A stretch of 64,000 nt of DNA from Natribaculum luteum (GTDB taxonomy: Archaea > Halobacteriota > Halobacteria > Halobacteriales > Natrialbaceae). Position numbers and translations under genes: made by a program. The stretch is from contig NZ_CP095397.1 of the NCBI RefSeq assembly GCF_023008545.1, forward strand, positions 2,903,199-2,967,198. The letters are read 5' to 3'. Below the pieces are notes generated by a model, which worked only from the letters and a program-made list of their open reading frames with translations, did no database searches and was not told the DNA's origin. Positions 1 to 7,720 of this stretch are shown here, piece by piece (within the stretch, counting starts at the first letter, position 1; each line of letters begins with the position of its first letter).

Positions 1-935
1 GACTGGAGCCGTCCGTAGGCGCGATCGACTCGCTCCGTTCGCTGGGGTCGATAGCCGGAGAGCCACAGCAAGATCAACGCGGTGAGGTTGATAGAGAGCA
101 GGTTGACGAGGACGAGGGTGCCCGCAGTGACGACGACCGCGGGGTGCCACCAGGCGATTCCGAGGCCGACCGTCGCGGCGGGCGGGACGAGCGCGACGGC
201 GATGGCGACGCCGACGAGCACCGAGCCGACGTTTCGCGTGAGGCTGATCACGCCGGCCGCGCCGGAGCCGAGCGCGAGTACCAGCGCGAGGAGACTCGGT
301 GTGATCCGCTCGTAAATCTGCGGGACCGTCGTCGGGTCGAACCCCGGCGGGAGGAGGATCGTTCCGCGCAACGTCGCGCCGACGACTGCGGCCGTCGCCA
401 CGGCGACGAGCAGTCCGGCGATCTGGAAGACGACCCCACGAGACGTGAGTTCGTCGTCGTCGACGACGAGGCCGACGCTCGCCGAGAGCGCGGGTCCCAT
501 AAGCGGTGCGACGACCATCGCACCGATGATCGTCGCCGCCGAGTCGAGCAACAGGCCGGCGGTCGCGATCACCGTACTCAACACGAGCAAAGAGAAGTAC
601 GTCAGAGCGGTCGGCGCGAGTTCGTTCGCGCGTGACTGGAGTTCCTCTCGCGAGATCCTGTCGTCGACGAATCGACGAGTCAGGTCGCCGGCTCGTCGGG
701 AGACGACCGCTTCCGCGGCCACGACGACTGCGTACGAGTCTTCGCTGATCCCAGCGTCCTGGAACTGCGAGAGCAGGGGTTCGACGCCGGCCGGCGGAAT
801 TGGAATCGAGACGATCACTTCGAACTCGCCGGTACCGACTTCCTCCGTGACGGCGTAGTCGAGGTCCTCCGCTTCGAGGACCTCGAGGACGCGCCCGCGG
901 TCGCCACGCGGGACGAACAACTGGACGAGGCGCAT
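1..935 (-). CDS. DUF389 / TIGR00341 family membrane protein (3' end outside window)
   Basis: The minus-strand frame is open from an ATG at 935 to the window edge, about 311 codons, so the C-terminus is missing. Residues 1-100 form a soluble alpha/beta domain that starts MRLVQLFVPR. From about residue 108 there are several hydrophobic segments, beginning LTYFSLLVLSTVIATAGLLL and followed by the IIGAMVVAPLMGP motif typical of DUF389 proteins. The family is multi-pass and of unknown biochemical role. The order of soluble domain then membrane domain is the usual haloarchaeal form. No operon partner is visible: the next gene on this strand ends 100 bases upstream. Confidence 0.88.
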   Translation of the reverse strand, partial: MRLVQLFVPRGDRGRVLEVLEAEDLDYAVTEEVGTGEFEVIVSIPIPPAGVEPLLSQFQDAGISEDSYAVVVAAEAVVSRRAGDLTRRFVDDRISREELQSRANELAPTALTYFSLLVLSTVIATAGLLLDSAATIIGAMVVAPLMGPALSASVGLVVDDDELTSRGVVFQIAGLLVAVATAAVVGATLRGTILLPPGFDPTTVPQIYERITPSLLALVLALGSGAAGVISLTRNVGSVLVGVAIAVALVPPAATVGLGIAWWHPAVVVTAGTLVLVNLLSINLTALILLWLSGYRPQRTERVDRAYGRLQ

Positions 936-1035
936 AGAATAGTTACGGCGCTGACAGGGAAATGACGCCTGTACGACGACGACGATTGTCTGCCGTTCAG
1001 AACGTACACAGCGAACTAGATTCGGGAACGAACGA

Positions 1036-1887
1036 TCAGAACGTCTGTCGGCCCTCGTCGGTGATCACGCTCTCGAGCAGGGACACTGGCGTCGCGTCGT
1101 AGGCGGGATTTTCGACGTCGAACCCCTCTGCCGGCTCGGGCAGCACCTCGCTGCCCGGTCGAAACTCGTTCTCGAAGACGAACCCCTCGGTGATGAGCTT
1201 GGCAGCGGAGCCGAAGACGGTGACGGGGACGTCGAGTTCGGCCGCCGTGGTCGCGATCGGGAAGGTGCCGACCCGGTTGTACAGCGTCTCCTCGACGATA
1301 CAGTCCATGCCGACGACGACCCGGTCGCAGTCGGCGAGGTAGTGGCCGCTGGCGCTGTCGGTGATCAGCGTGACGTCGACGCCGTCCATCTCGGCGAGCG
1401 TCCGTGCAGTCTTGCGCCCGATGTACCGCGGTCTGGCCTCCGTGACGTAAACCTCGAAGGTCTTCCCCGCGTCGGTCGCGAGCGACAGCGCCTCCAGGAC
1501 CGTCGAGGAGTAGTCGTGGGTGAGCAACGTCGCGCCGTCTTCGAGGTGCTCGACCGCGTTCTCGGCCGCCCGGCGCTTTCCGGACTCGACGCGGGCGACG
1601 ACCTCGTCGATCCGCTCTGCGGTCAACTCCTTGGCCTCATCGACACTCTCGCAGTCGGCCGCCGACACCGTCTCGACCACGTCGCGAACGGCATTCTGGA
1701 GCGAGGCGTGGGAGGGGTTGGCCCGCCTGAGCACCGTCCCGTTGCGCTCGAGCGCCCGGACGTACTCCTCGACCGTCGCGAACTCCCGGTCCAGCAGGTC
1801 CTCGAGGGCGCGGGTCGCCTTCACGGCGACCACCGAGGAGCTGTGTGTCTGCATCTCCTGGATCTCCTCGACAGTCTCGTCGATCAT
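1036..1887 (-). CDS. eIF2B alpha/beta/delta-like protein, probable ribose-1,5-bisphosphate isomerase family
   Basis: A 283-aa protein of the eIF2B/MtnA-like Rossmann superfamily. Residues 1-110 are helical. The C-terminal alpha/beta domain carries the family signatures TLLTHDYSSTVLEAL, the TEARPR loop, a DCDRVVVGMDCI strand and the NRVGT loop. In archaea such proteins are either annotated as eIF2B subunits or act as ribose-1,5-bisphosphate isomerase in the NMP/pentose-bisphosphate route; sequence alone does not decide. The ATG at 1887 (MIDETVEEIQ) fits the family better than the 26-residue, low-complexity upstream extension that begins at 1965. It is transcribed alone, divergently from the small zinc protein at 2000. 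Confidence 0.88.
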   Translation of the reverse strand: MIDETVEEIQEMQTHSSSVVAVKATRALEDLLDREFATVEEYVRALERNGTVLRRANPSHASLQNAVRDVVETVSAADCESVDEAKELTAERIDEVVARVESGKRRAAENAVEHLEDGATLLTHDYSSTVLEALSLATDAGKTFEVYVTEARPRYIGRKTARTLAEMDGVDVTLITDSASGHYLADCDRVVVGMDCIVEETLYNRVGTFPIATTAAELDVPVTVFGSAAKLITEGFVFENEFRPGSEVLPEPAEGFDVENPAYDATPVSLLESVITDEGRQTF

Positions 1888-1999
1888 ACTCGAGTGAACT
1901 CTCGTGTGGGCAAAAGGTGTTCCGGGTGGACCCGCCGCGTCTCCACAGCTGCCTCGCGTAGGCAACGTCCTTAGGACCCGCCAGCACCTACGGTCGCCT

Positions 2000-2323
2000 A
2001 TGACAGTCTCCGTCAGCTACACCTGTCCCCACTGCGGCGCGGTCACGCGCGTGGAACGCCGCGCCGACCTCGCGGACAAGTCCGTCACCACCGTCCCACA
2101 GCCGGGCTGGGAGTACGCCGACCCCGGCGACGACGATCTCGAGTCGGCCGACGGCATCGCCTTCATCTGTGGCGAGGACGGGCCGACGACCGACCGTGAG
2201 GGCGAGCCGGTCGAGGGCTGCAGTCGGCCGTTTTACCTCAACTTCGTTCGGTTCGAACGCGGAGTCGAACTCGAGCCGGACCCGCCGACCTACGGCGGGC
2301 CGCGCTTTGACTTCCGGCCGTAA
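2000..2323 (+). CDS. Small zinc-binding hypothetical protein
   Basis: A 107-aa protein not recognised by name. Cysteines at 9, 12 (CPHC), 57 and 74 are spaced as a treble-clef or zinc-ribbon site. The middle is acidic and the C-terminus ends PRFDFRP. The start at 2000 (MTVSVSY) is chosen because the upstream in-frame extension is low-complexity and overlaps the promoter region of the divergent gene. It sits 51 bases upstream of mrp on the same strand and may share its transcript. A role in metal or Fe-S handling is suggested only by this neighbour. Confidence 0.8.
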   Translation: MTVSVSYTCPHCGAVTRVERRADLADKSVTTVPQPGWEYADPGDDDLESADGIAFICGEDGPTTDREGEPVEGCSRPFYLNFVRFERGVELEPDPPTYGGPRFDFRP

Positions 2324-2374
2324 GCGAGACGAACGAACACAACGCTTTTCGACCGTGCGGTGTCACTCTTCGAC

Positions 2375-3460
2375 ATGGACGAAGCCGCCGTTCGTGACCG
2401 GTTGCGGACCGTCGAAGATCCCGACCTCGGCGACGACATCGTCTCGCTCGGACTCGTCAACGATATCTCCGTCGACGACGGGGACGTCACGATCGACCTC
2501 GCACTCGGTGCACCGTACTCGCCGACGGAGACGGCGATCGCTGGCGAGGTTCGTGACGCCCTCGCCGAGGATGGAATCGAACCGGAGCTCTCCGCGACTA
2601 TTCCGGACAGAGACGACGCGCCGGCCGAGGAGTCGGTGTTGCCGAACGTCAAGAACGTCATCGCCGTCGCGTCCGGCAAAGGCGGCGTCGGCAAGTCGAC
2701 CGTCGCCGTCAATCTCGCCGCCGGGCTCTCGCAACTCGGTGCTCGAGTCGGGCTGTTCGACGCAGACGTCTACGGACCGAACGTGCCACGGATGGTCGAC
2801 GCTGACGAACCACCGATGGCGACCGAAGAGGAGACCCTGGTTCCACCGGAGAAGTTCGGCGTGAAGCTGATGAGCATGGCCTTCCTCGTCGGCGAGGACG
2901 ACCCCGTCATCTGGCGCGGACCGATGGTCCACAAGGTCATCACGCAGCTCACCGAGGACGTCGAGTGGGGCCACCTCGACTACCTCGTTGTCGACCTGCC
3001 GCCGGGGACCGGCGACACGCAGCTGACGATGCTCCAGACGATGCCCGTCACCGGCGCGGTGATCGTCACGACACCCCAGGACGTCGCGCTCGACGACGCC
3101 CGGAAGGGGCTGCAGATGTTCGCCCGCCACGACACCGTCGTGCTTGGAATCGCCGAGAACATGGCGACGTTCGTCTGTCCCGACTGCGGGAGCGAACACG
3201 ACATCTTCGGCTCCGGCGGCGGCGAGGCGTTCGCCGACGCCCACGACCTGCCTTTCCTCGGCTCGATTCCTCTCGATCCGAGCGTCCGCGAGGGCGGCGA
3301 CGAGGGCGAACCGACCGTCCTCGACGAGGGGAACGAGACCGGCGAGGCGTTCCGCGAACTGACCGCGAACGTCGCGAACAACACCGGCGTCGTCCACCGT
3401 CGGGACGCCTCCGGATCGGTCGAGCAGCGGACGCCGCCCGCCGAGCCCGACGAACGATGA
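2375..3460 (+). CDS. mrp: Mrp/NBP35/ApbC family Fe-S cluster carrier ATPase
   Basis: A 361-aa cytoplasmic P-loop ATPase that assembles and transfers Fe-S clusters to apo-proteins. Residues 1-80 are a MIP18 (DUF59) domain (DPDLGDDIVSLGLV). The deviant Walker A GKGGVGKST is at 101-109 and the switch region contains DLPPGTGDTQLT. A CPDCGS motif in the C-terminal third supplies the bridging-cluster cysteines at the dimer interface. The family usually runs 340-370 aa. The ATG at 2375 begins the MIP18 domain directly; a GTG at 2360 would add five residues. The next gene overlaps its stop by ATGA, which implies translational coupling. Confidence 0.95.
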   Translation: MDEAAVRDRLRTVEDPDLGDDIVSLGLVNDISVDDGDVTIDLALGAPYSPTETAIAGEVRDALAEDGIEPELSATIPDRDDAPAEESVLPNVKNVIAVASGKGGVGKSTVAVNLAAGLSQLGARVGLFDADVYGPNVPRMVDADEPPMATEEETLVPPEKFGVKLMSMAFLVGEDDPVIWRGPMVHKVITQLTEDVEWGHLDYLVVDLPPGTGDTQLTMLQTMPVTGAVIVTTPQDVALDDARKGLQMFARHDTVVLGIAENMATFVCPDCGSEHDIFGSGGGEAFADAHDLPFLGSIPLDPSVREGGDEGEPTVLDEGNETGEAFRELTANVANNTGVVHRRDASGSVEQRTPPAEPDER

Positions 3461-3696
3461 CCGACGCCGGGTCCGACGAGGGGTCGGACTTCGAACCGGA
3501 CCCCGGGCGCGTCGACTTCCTGCGGACGGTCGCCGACGACGTCCGCGGCGACAGCTCCGAGAGCAAACAGCTCGCGAACGTCCTCTACCGGGTGAGCGAC
3601 CTCTACGACGAAGACGAGGACACCTCGCCAGAAGAGATCGTCAGAAACGTGAAGTTCATCCTCGAGGTCAACGAACGCGGCGGCCTCGGGCGGTGA
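3457..3696 (+). CDS. Small acidic hypothetical protein coupled to mrp
   Basis: A 79-aa acidic protein whose ATG overlaps the mrp stop codon (ATGA), so it is almost certainly co-translated with mrp. It has a short disordered acidic N-terminus (TDAGSDEGSDFEPD). A helical body follows (VDFLRTVADDV, KQLANVLYRVSDLYD, PEEIVRNVKFILEVN). There are no cysteines, no membrane segment and no motif I can name. The tight coupling suggests a function with the Fe-S carrier, but this is inferred from position only. Confidence 0.82.
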   Translation: MTDAGSDEGSDFEPDPGRVDFLRTVADDVRGDSSESKQLANVLYRVSDLYDEDEDTSPEEIVRNVKFILEVNERGGLGR

Positions 3697-3736
3697 CGGT
3701 CGACGCGATTTTGTACGCGCCGGCCGAGGTCCACCT

Positions 3737-4366
3737 GTGGACGCAGACCAGCAGACCTGGGCGAACCCGTTCGGCATGGACGAGGAGTGTCGGAACTGTC
3801 CGGCACTCTGTGAGACGCGCACGCAGGTCGTCCACGGCTACGGCGACGTCGGGGCCGACTTCCTGTTCGTGGGCGAGCGGCCGAGTGCCAGTGCGGACGA
3901 GGCCGGCGTTCCGTTCGTCGACGAGGGCGAGACGACGCTCCGGCGACTCCTCGAGCGCCTCGGCCTGTGTGCGGTCGACTCCGACCCGGAGCGGCCCGAC
4001 CTCGAGAACGTCTACCTGACGAATCTGACGCGGTGTCGCGATCCGGAACGGCCGCCGACCAACGACGAGATCGGCAACTGCGAGCCGTTCCTGAACGCCG
4101 AGATACGGATGATAAATCCCGAGATCATCGTCCCCGTCGGGCAGCGTGCCCTCCGTGAGATCGGGACGGAGTACACGACCACGCCCGCGGACGATCTGGA
4201 CGTCGAGACACACCACGGCGAGTCGATCCGCGGACGGGGATTCGAGCTCGTCCCGATGATCGACCCACGCGAGCAGACAGACGCACAGACCCAGACATGG
4301 CTCGAGGGATTCGCGGAGCTGATGGCGTCGGACTACCGCCAGACGAAGGGTCGACGCGAGCGGTGA
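3737..4366 (+). CDS. Uracil-DNA glycosylase superfamily protein with non-canonical motifs
   Basis: A 209-aa protein resembling type IV Fe-S uracil-DNA glycosylases. Cysteines C18, C21, C100 and C115 are spaced for a 4Fe-4S cluster, and the strand LTNLTRC and loop VPVGQRALREI match the fold. The motif A region reads GERPSASADE (46-55) instead of the usual GEAPG, and the motif B position reads MIDPREQ (174-180) rather than a His-Pro loop. Base recognition or activity may therefore differ. The GTG at 3737 gives the full N-terminus; an ATG at 3776 would start just before the first cysteine pair. It follows the mrp-linked gene by 40 bases. Confidence 0.83.
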   Translation: MDADQQTWANPFGMDEECRNCPALCETRTQVVHGYGDVGADFLFVGERPSASADEAGVPFVDEGETTLRRLLERLGLCAVDSDPERPDLENVYLTNLTRCRDPERPPTNDEIGNCEPFLNAEIRMINPEIIVPVGQRALREIGTEYTTTPADDLDVETHHGESIRGRGFELVPMIDPREQTDAQTQTWLEGFAELMASDYRQTKGRRER

Positions 4367-4369
4367 CGG

Positions 4370-4591
4370 CTACCAGTACGGACTCCGGATCCAGCTGTCA
4401 GACCGCGCCCCGAGGACGAACAGGCCGAAGACGGCGGCGGCGACGACGAACAGCGTGACGAGCGTCGGGACGAGCAGGTCGCCGGCGGACGCCTCGAGCC
4501 CGTAAGTCGTCACGAACGCCACCGCGCCCGCTGCCACCATCGCGACCACGACGAGCGTGCCGAGCAACCCCAGGAGTTTTCGTCCGATCAT
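4370..4591 (-). CDS. Small two-helix membrane protein
   Basis: A 73-aa protein with two hydrophobic helices (LLGTLVVVAMVAAGAVAFV and LLVPTLVTLFVVAAAVFGLF) joined by a short acidic turn. It starts MIGRK and has a charged C-terminal tail. It converges on the glycosylase gene with only three bases between stop codons and is divergent from the gene at 4699. No family is recognised. Confidence 0.75.
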   Translation of the reverse strand: MIGRKLLGLLGTLVVVAMVAAGAVAFVTTYGLEASAGDLLVPTLVTLFVVAAAVFGLFVLGARSDSWIRSPYW

Positions 4592-4698
4592 ACAGTTCGG
4601 TCACCGGGCTGACCCATAAATCCCGACCGGCGGATCGCCCGCTCGCTGAACTCGAGATAAAGCGCCGCGTTGAAGTCGCTGACGGCCCGACGTAGCGT

Positions 4699-5436
4699 AT
4701 GATCGTCGTCGTCCCGGTAGATCCACCTCGTGACGGACTCGTGCTGGCCTCGCTCGTCGAAGAAACGTCGCTGTCGAGCGACGACGCGACGCGCCTCTAC
4801 GAAGCCGCGACGGCAGACGTCCTCCGGGCCGTCGCCTCGAGCGGCGGCGACCTCCTCGTGAACTACCGCGACGAGGAGACCCTGCCCGACGCCCTCGGCG
4901 GCGAGCCCGAGGCCGAGATTCGCGCGCTGGCCGCCGACGCCCTCGGCGGCACCGACGAGGTTCGCTTCGAGCGCCAGGTCGGATCGACGCAGGCGGCACG
5001 AGTCGGCAATACGGTGACACATCTCCTCGAGAACGAGGACGCGACGAGCGTCGGCGTCCTCGAGCCGACCGCGGCGCTGGTCGCACGCACCGAGATCGAC
5101 GGCGCGGCGATGTCGATCCGACGCAACGACGTGGTGCTCGGCCCGGCACCGGGTGGCCGGACCTACCTCGCTGCGTTCGCCGAACCGATCGACTTCGAGG
5201 ACGCGTACGCGACGCCCGAACTGTCGACGCTCGCCCGTCGCGGTGCAGACGCCGGACTGGACGTCGGCTTCGCACCGATGCTACCGACGGTGGCCACCGA
5301 GACGGACCTCTGTTCGACGATCGCCGGACTCGAGGCTCGCAGCGCGGCCGGCCGGCCGCTCCCCGAAGCGACGGCGACAGTGATCGACGACCTCGGACTC
5401 GTCGTCGAGGACGGACCGACGCTCGCCCGACGATAG
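4699..5436 (+). CDS. Conserved haloarchaeal protein, DUF2064/GT-A-like nucleotidyltransferase fold suspected
   Basis: A 245-aa alpha/beta protein. It begins MIVVVPVDPPRDGLVL and contains GGDLLVNYRDEE, VGSTQAARVGNTVTHLL and LGPAPGGRTYLAAF. This order resembles DUF2064 (TIGR04282-like) and CofC-like nucleotide-diphospho transferase folds, but a complete metal-binding DxD is not obvious, so the enzyme class stays open. There are no membrane segments or signal peptide. It is monocistronic and ends 41 bases before tRNA-Ser. Confidence 0.78.
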   Translation: MIVVVPVDPPRDGLVLASLVEETSLSSDDATRLYEAATADVLRAVASSGGDLLVNYRDEETLPDALGGEPEAEIRALAADALGGTDEVRFERQVGSTQAARVGNTVTHLLENEDATSVGVLEPTAALVARTEIDGAAMSIRRNDVVLGPAPGGRTYLAAFAEPIDFEDAYATPELSTLARRGADAGLDVGFAPMLPTVATETDLCSTIAGLEARSAAGRPLPEATATVIDDLGLVVEDGPTLARR

Positions 5437-5477
5437 ACCGACAACGCTTTTTGACGGGATGTGAAAGGCGTACTCGA

Positions 5478-5561
5478 GGTGGGGTGGCAGAGCGGCCTAA
5501 CGCGCCTGCCTTGAGAGCAGGTGGCTGTCAAGCCTCATGGGTTCAAATCCCATCCCCACCG
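5478..5561 (+). tRNA. tRNA-Ser (anticodon TGA)
   Basis: An 84-nt class II tRNA. The acceptor GGTGGGG pairs with CCCCACC and the discriminator is G (5561). The anticodon stem CCTGC/GCAGG encloses the loop CTTGAGA with anticodon TGA. A long variable arm holds the GGCT/AGCC stem. The T-arm is ATGGG-TTCAAAT-CCCAT. CCA is not encoded. The 3' half is repeated downstream (see the following repeat). Confidence 0.97.
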
Positions 5562-5800
5562 TATTTTGCCGCGAGCAATTCCGCGAGCGGCAAATTGGTT
5601 CGATAGGATTTGAAGCAGGGAGCAGCTTTGCTGCGACCGTGGTTCAAATCCCATCCCCACCGTTTTTCCGCGAACAACTGCGACGAGCGCAGCGAGGAGC
5701 ACATGAGCGGAAAAACGAGACGGTGGGATTTGAATTAGACCGAGGTTCTGCACGACGCGCAGGTTCTCGGGCGCAGTTCAAATCCCATCCCCACCGTTTT
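5562..5800 (+). repeat. Two extra copies of the tRNA-Ser 3' end, each in a hairpin unit
   Basis: The tRNA 3' terminus (T-loop to discriminator, 5540-5562) recurs exactly, about 22 nt, at 5641-5663 and 5776-5797. Each tRNA-end copy except the last is followed by a hairpin beginning CCGCGA: TTTGCCGC...GCGGCAAA near 5566-5594 and TTTTTCCGC...GCGGAAAAA near 5662-5715. Each extra copy is preceded by an inverted partial T-loop (GGATTTGAA at 5606-5614; GGTGGGATTTGAA at 5722-5734), so it can fold back on itself. The 5566-5594 hairpin may also terminate the tRNA transcript. The pattern fits scars of repeated integration into the tRNA gene, but no integrase is nearby. Confidence 0.85.
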
Positions 5801-5927
5801 CTCTGGGAGGGCACGACGAGTGCAGCAGGCGACCTCTCGAGTACTCGCTCGAGCGGTCGGCGAGAACCGCTGGTCGACGACTCGAGCAGTAACCTCTCGG
5901 TAGCGTGAGAGACAGTTTCACGCCCGA

Positions 5928-5975
5928 TGACACGGGTGTCACGTGGTTACACCACTGTTTCTACAGGATATTTAG
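5928..5975 (+). promoter_or_regulatory. Palindrome plus TATA box upstream of the FAD protein
   Basis: TGACACGGGTGTCA (5928-5941) has perfect 6-nt arms around GG. A TATA-like ATATTTAG is at 5968-5975, 27 bases before the ATG at 6002, consistent with a leaderless transcript. The palindrome lies just upstream of the likely TFB/TBP site, where activators usually bind. The rest of 5801-5927 shows no gene. Confidence 0.5.
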
Positions 5976-6001
5976 CTGTCCGAAAATAAGTGGTGGACGC
6001 A

Positions 6002-6592
6002 ATGAGTGACACCGACGTAATCGTCGTCGGCGGTGGTCCCGCCGGACTGAGTACAGCACTGTTTACCGCGAAAAACGGCCTCGAGACGACAGTCTTCGAC
6101 ACCGACGAGACGTGGATGCACAAGGCACACCTGTTCAACTACCTCGGCGTCGGTTCGATCGGCGGCAGCGAGTTCATGGCGACGGCACGCCAGCAGGTCG
6201 ACGCGTTCGGCGTCGACCGCCACCAGGGCGAACAGGTCACCGGCGTCGCGTCGTCCGACGGCGGGTTCGTCGTCGAGACCGAGGACGGCGACTACGACGC
6301 GCGGTACGTGATCTTCGCGACGGGGGCGAACCGCGAACTCGCCACCGACCTCGGCTGTGAGACGGACGACGACGGCGTCGTCGAGGTCGATCTGGACATG
6401 GAGACGAGCGTCGACGACGCCTACGCGACGGGTGCGATGGTGCGTCCCGAGAAGTGGGAAGCGACGATCGCCGTCGGCGACGGTGCCGCAGCCGCCCTCG
6501 ACGTCCTCTCGAAGGAACGTGGCGAACGCTACCACGACTTCGACGTGCCAGCCGACGCCGAACGCGTCTTCGGCGGACTGGGGGACGAGTAA
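6002..6592 (+). CDS. Short FAD-dependent oxidoreductase (thioredoxin-reductase-like, no CxxC)
   Basis: A 196-aa flavoprotein-like Rossmann protein. The dinucleotide site VIVVGGGPAGLST is at the N-terminus, followed by the FAD-family ATG motif (YVIFATGANREL) and the C-terminal FAD clamp region DDAYATGAM. It aligns with the FAD half of thioredoxin reductases but is about 110 residues shorter: the NAD(P)H domain and the redox CxxC are absent and the only cysteine is C116-like in LGCET. It may work with a partner or act as a ferredoxin- or sulfide-type oxidoreductase. The ATG at 6002 (MSDTDV) is preferred to a GTG four codons upstream. A TATA box lies 27 bases ahead. Confidence 0.85.
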   Translation: MSDTDVIVVGGGPAGLSTALFTAKNGLETTVFDTDETWMHKAHLFNYLGVGSIGGSEFMATARQQVDAFGVDRHQGEQVTGVASSDGGFVVETEDGDYDARYVIFATGANRELATDLGCETDDDGVVEVDLDMETSVDDAYATGAMVRPEKWEATIAVGDGAAAALDVLSKERGERYHDFDVPADAERVFGGLGDE

Positions 6593-6631
6593 GCAGTACG
6601 GTCGGTAGAACGGAACCGCTCGCGAACCGGG

Positions 6632-7672
6632 TTACTCGTAGGAGAGTTCGAGTTCGAGCGCCCGCTCGAGCAGGTCCTCGTCGTAGCGTTCTTCGGTCTG
6701 TGCGGGACGGGTCTCGTGGATCGTCCGAACCTGCTGGACGGTGTTGCGGAAGTTCTTGAACGTGGCCTCGTCGACCATCTGGCCGTCGAGGGTCACGGCA
6801 CCCGTCCCCTCGCGTTTGGCCGCGTTGAAGCGCTCGATCTTGCTGACGTCGCGCTCGAGTTCCTCGGGCGTGGGCATGTGGATCGTGTTGGCCTGGATCG
6901 TCTGTTTGGGGTACAGCGACCAGGAACCGTCGAGTCCCAGGCTCGCCTCGTGTTCGACCTGGTCGGCGTAGGCGTCGGCGTTGTAGTAGGTGAGGCCGGC
7001 GCGCTCTTTGAACAGGTCGTCGAACGGACCGCCGATCGAGAGCAGGTCGCCCGCGCTGGCCTCGTTCGAGAGTTCCTCGAGCAGGCCGTCCCAGCGGGGC
7101 ATGCCGTCGCCGAAGTCACGACCGCCGAGTTCGGCCGCGTAGTCGACGGGACCGAAGACGAGCGCGGTGAGCCGGGAGTCCTCGCCGAACTTCGCGATCT
7201 CGCGCAGGTCGGACTTCGCCCGGCCGGTCTCGATGATGACCGAGAGGCCGATCGAGCCGTCCGCGTGGCCGTGTTCGGCCTCGGCGTCGGCGACCGCGGC
7301 GGCCGCGCGTTCGACGTCCTCGAGTCGGCCCACCTTGGGGACGACGACGCCGTCGATCTCGTCGCCGATCTCCGCGACGAGGCGGTCGATCTGGTCGCGA
7401 CCGCGCTCGCGGAACGACTCGTCCTCGTAGCTCCACTCGACGCGGGGCCAGATCTCGCCCGGGAAGTCGTACTCGGGAACGAAGTCGATCGTGTTCTCGA
7501 GTCCCTGCTCTTTCATGTCCGGGGCCGTGCCGTCTTCCATGTCGGGCACGAGCCAGTCTGGAGCCTGGAAGCCCTCGGCCTCGAGGCCGGAGCGGAGGTA
7601 CTTCGCCGTGTCGTCTTTCGGGACGGCGGCCGGTGCGGTCTGGAAGGTTCGGCAGAGTCTCACGTCGCTCAT
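6632..7672 (-). CDS. mcl: L-malyl-CoA / beta-methylmalyl-CoA lyase (CitE-like)
   Basis: A 346-aa HpcH/HpaI (CitE-like) TIM-barrel lyase. In the haloarchaeal methylaspartate cycle it cleaves beta-methylmalyl-CoA to glyoxylate and propionyl-CoA. Visible features are PDMEDGTAPDMK near the N-terminus, IIETGRAKSDLREI (metal-binding Glu), FGPVDYAAELGG (metal-binding Asp) and WSLYPKQTIQAN near the CoA site. Its length matches haloarchaeal homologues. It is the last gene of the leftward cycle operon, 48 bases after mesaconyl-CoA hydratase. Confidence 0.95.
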   Translation of the reverse strand: MSDVRLCRTFQTAPAAVPKDDTAKYLRSGLEAEGFQAPDWLVPDMEDGTAPDMKEQGLENTIDFVPEYDFPGEIWPRVEWSYEDESFRERGRDQIDRLVAEIGDEIDGVVVPKVGRLEDVERAAAAVADAEAEHGHADGSIGLSVIIETGRAKSDLREIAKFGEDSRLTALVFGPVDYAAELGGRDFGDGMPRWDGLLEELSNEASAGDLLSIGGPFDDLFKERAGLTYYNADAYADQVEHEASLGLDGSWSLYPKQTIQANTIHMPTPEELERDVSKIERFNAAKREGTGAVTLDGQMVDEATFKNFRNTVQQVRTIHETRPAQTEERYDEDLLERALELELSYE

Positions 7673-7720
7673 GTATCTGGTAGATTCGATAGTTAACGTT
7701 TAATCGTTGTGTTTCTGGTC

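Noticed and set aside
5537-5908. 123-codon ORF over the tRNA-Ser repeats
   Set aside because: It starts inside the tRNA and reads the repeated tRNA ends; no protein features.
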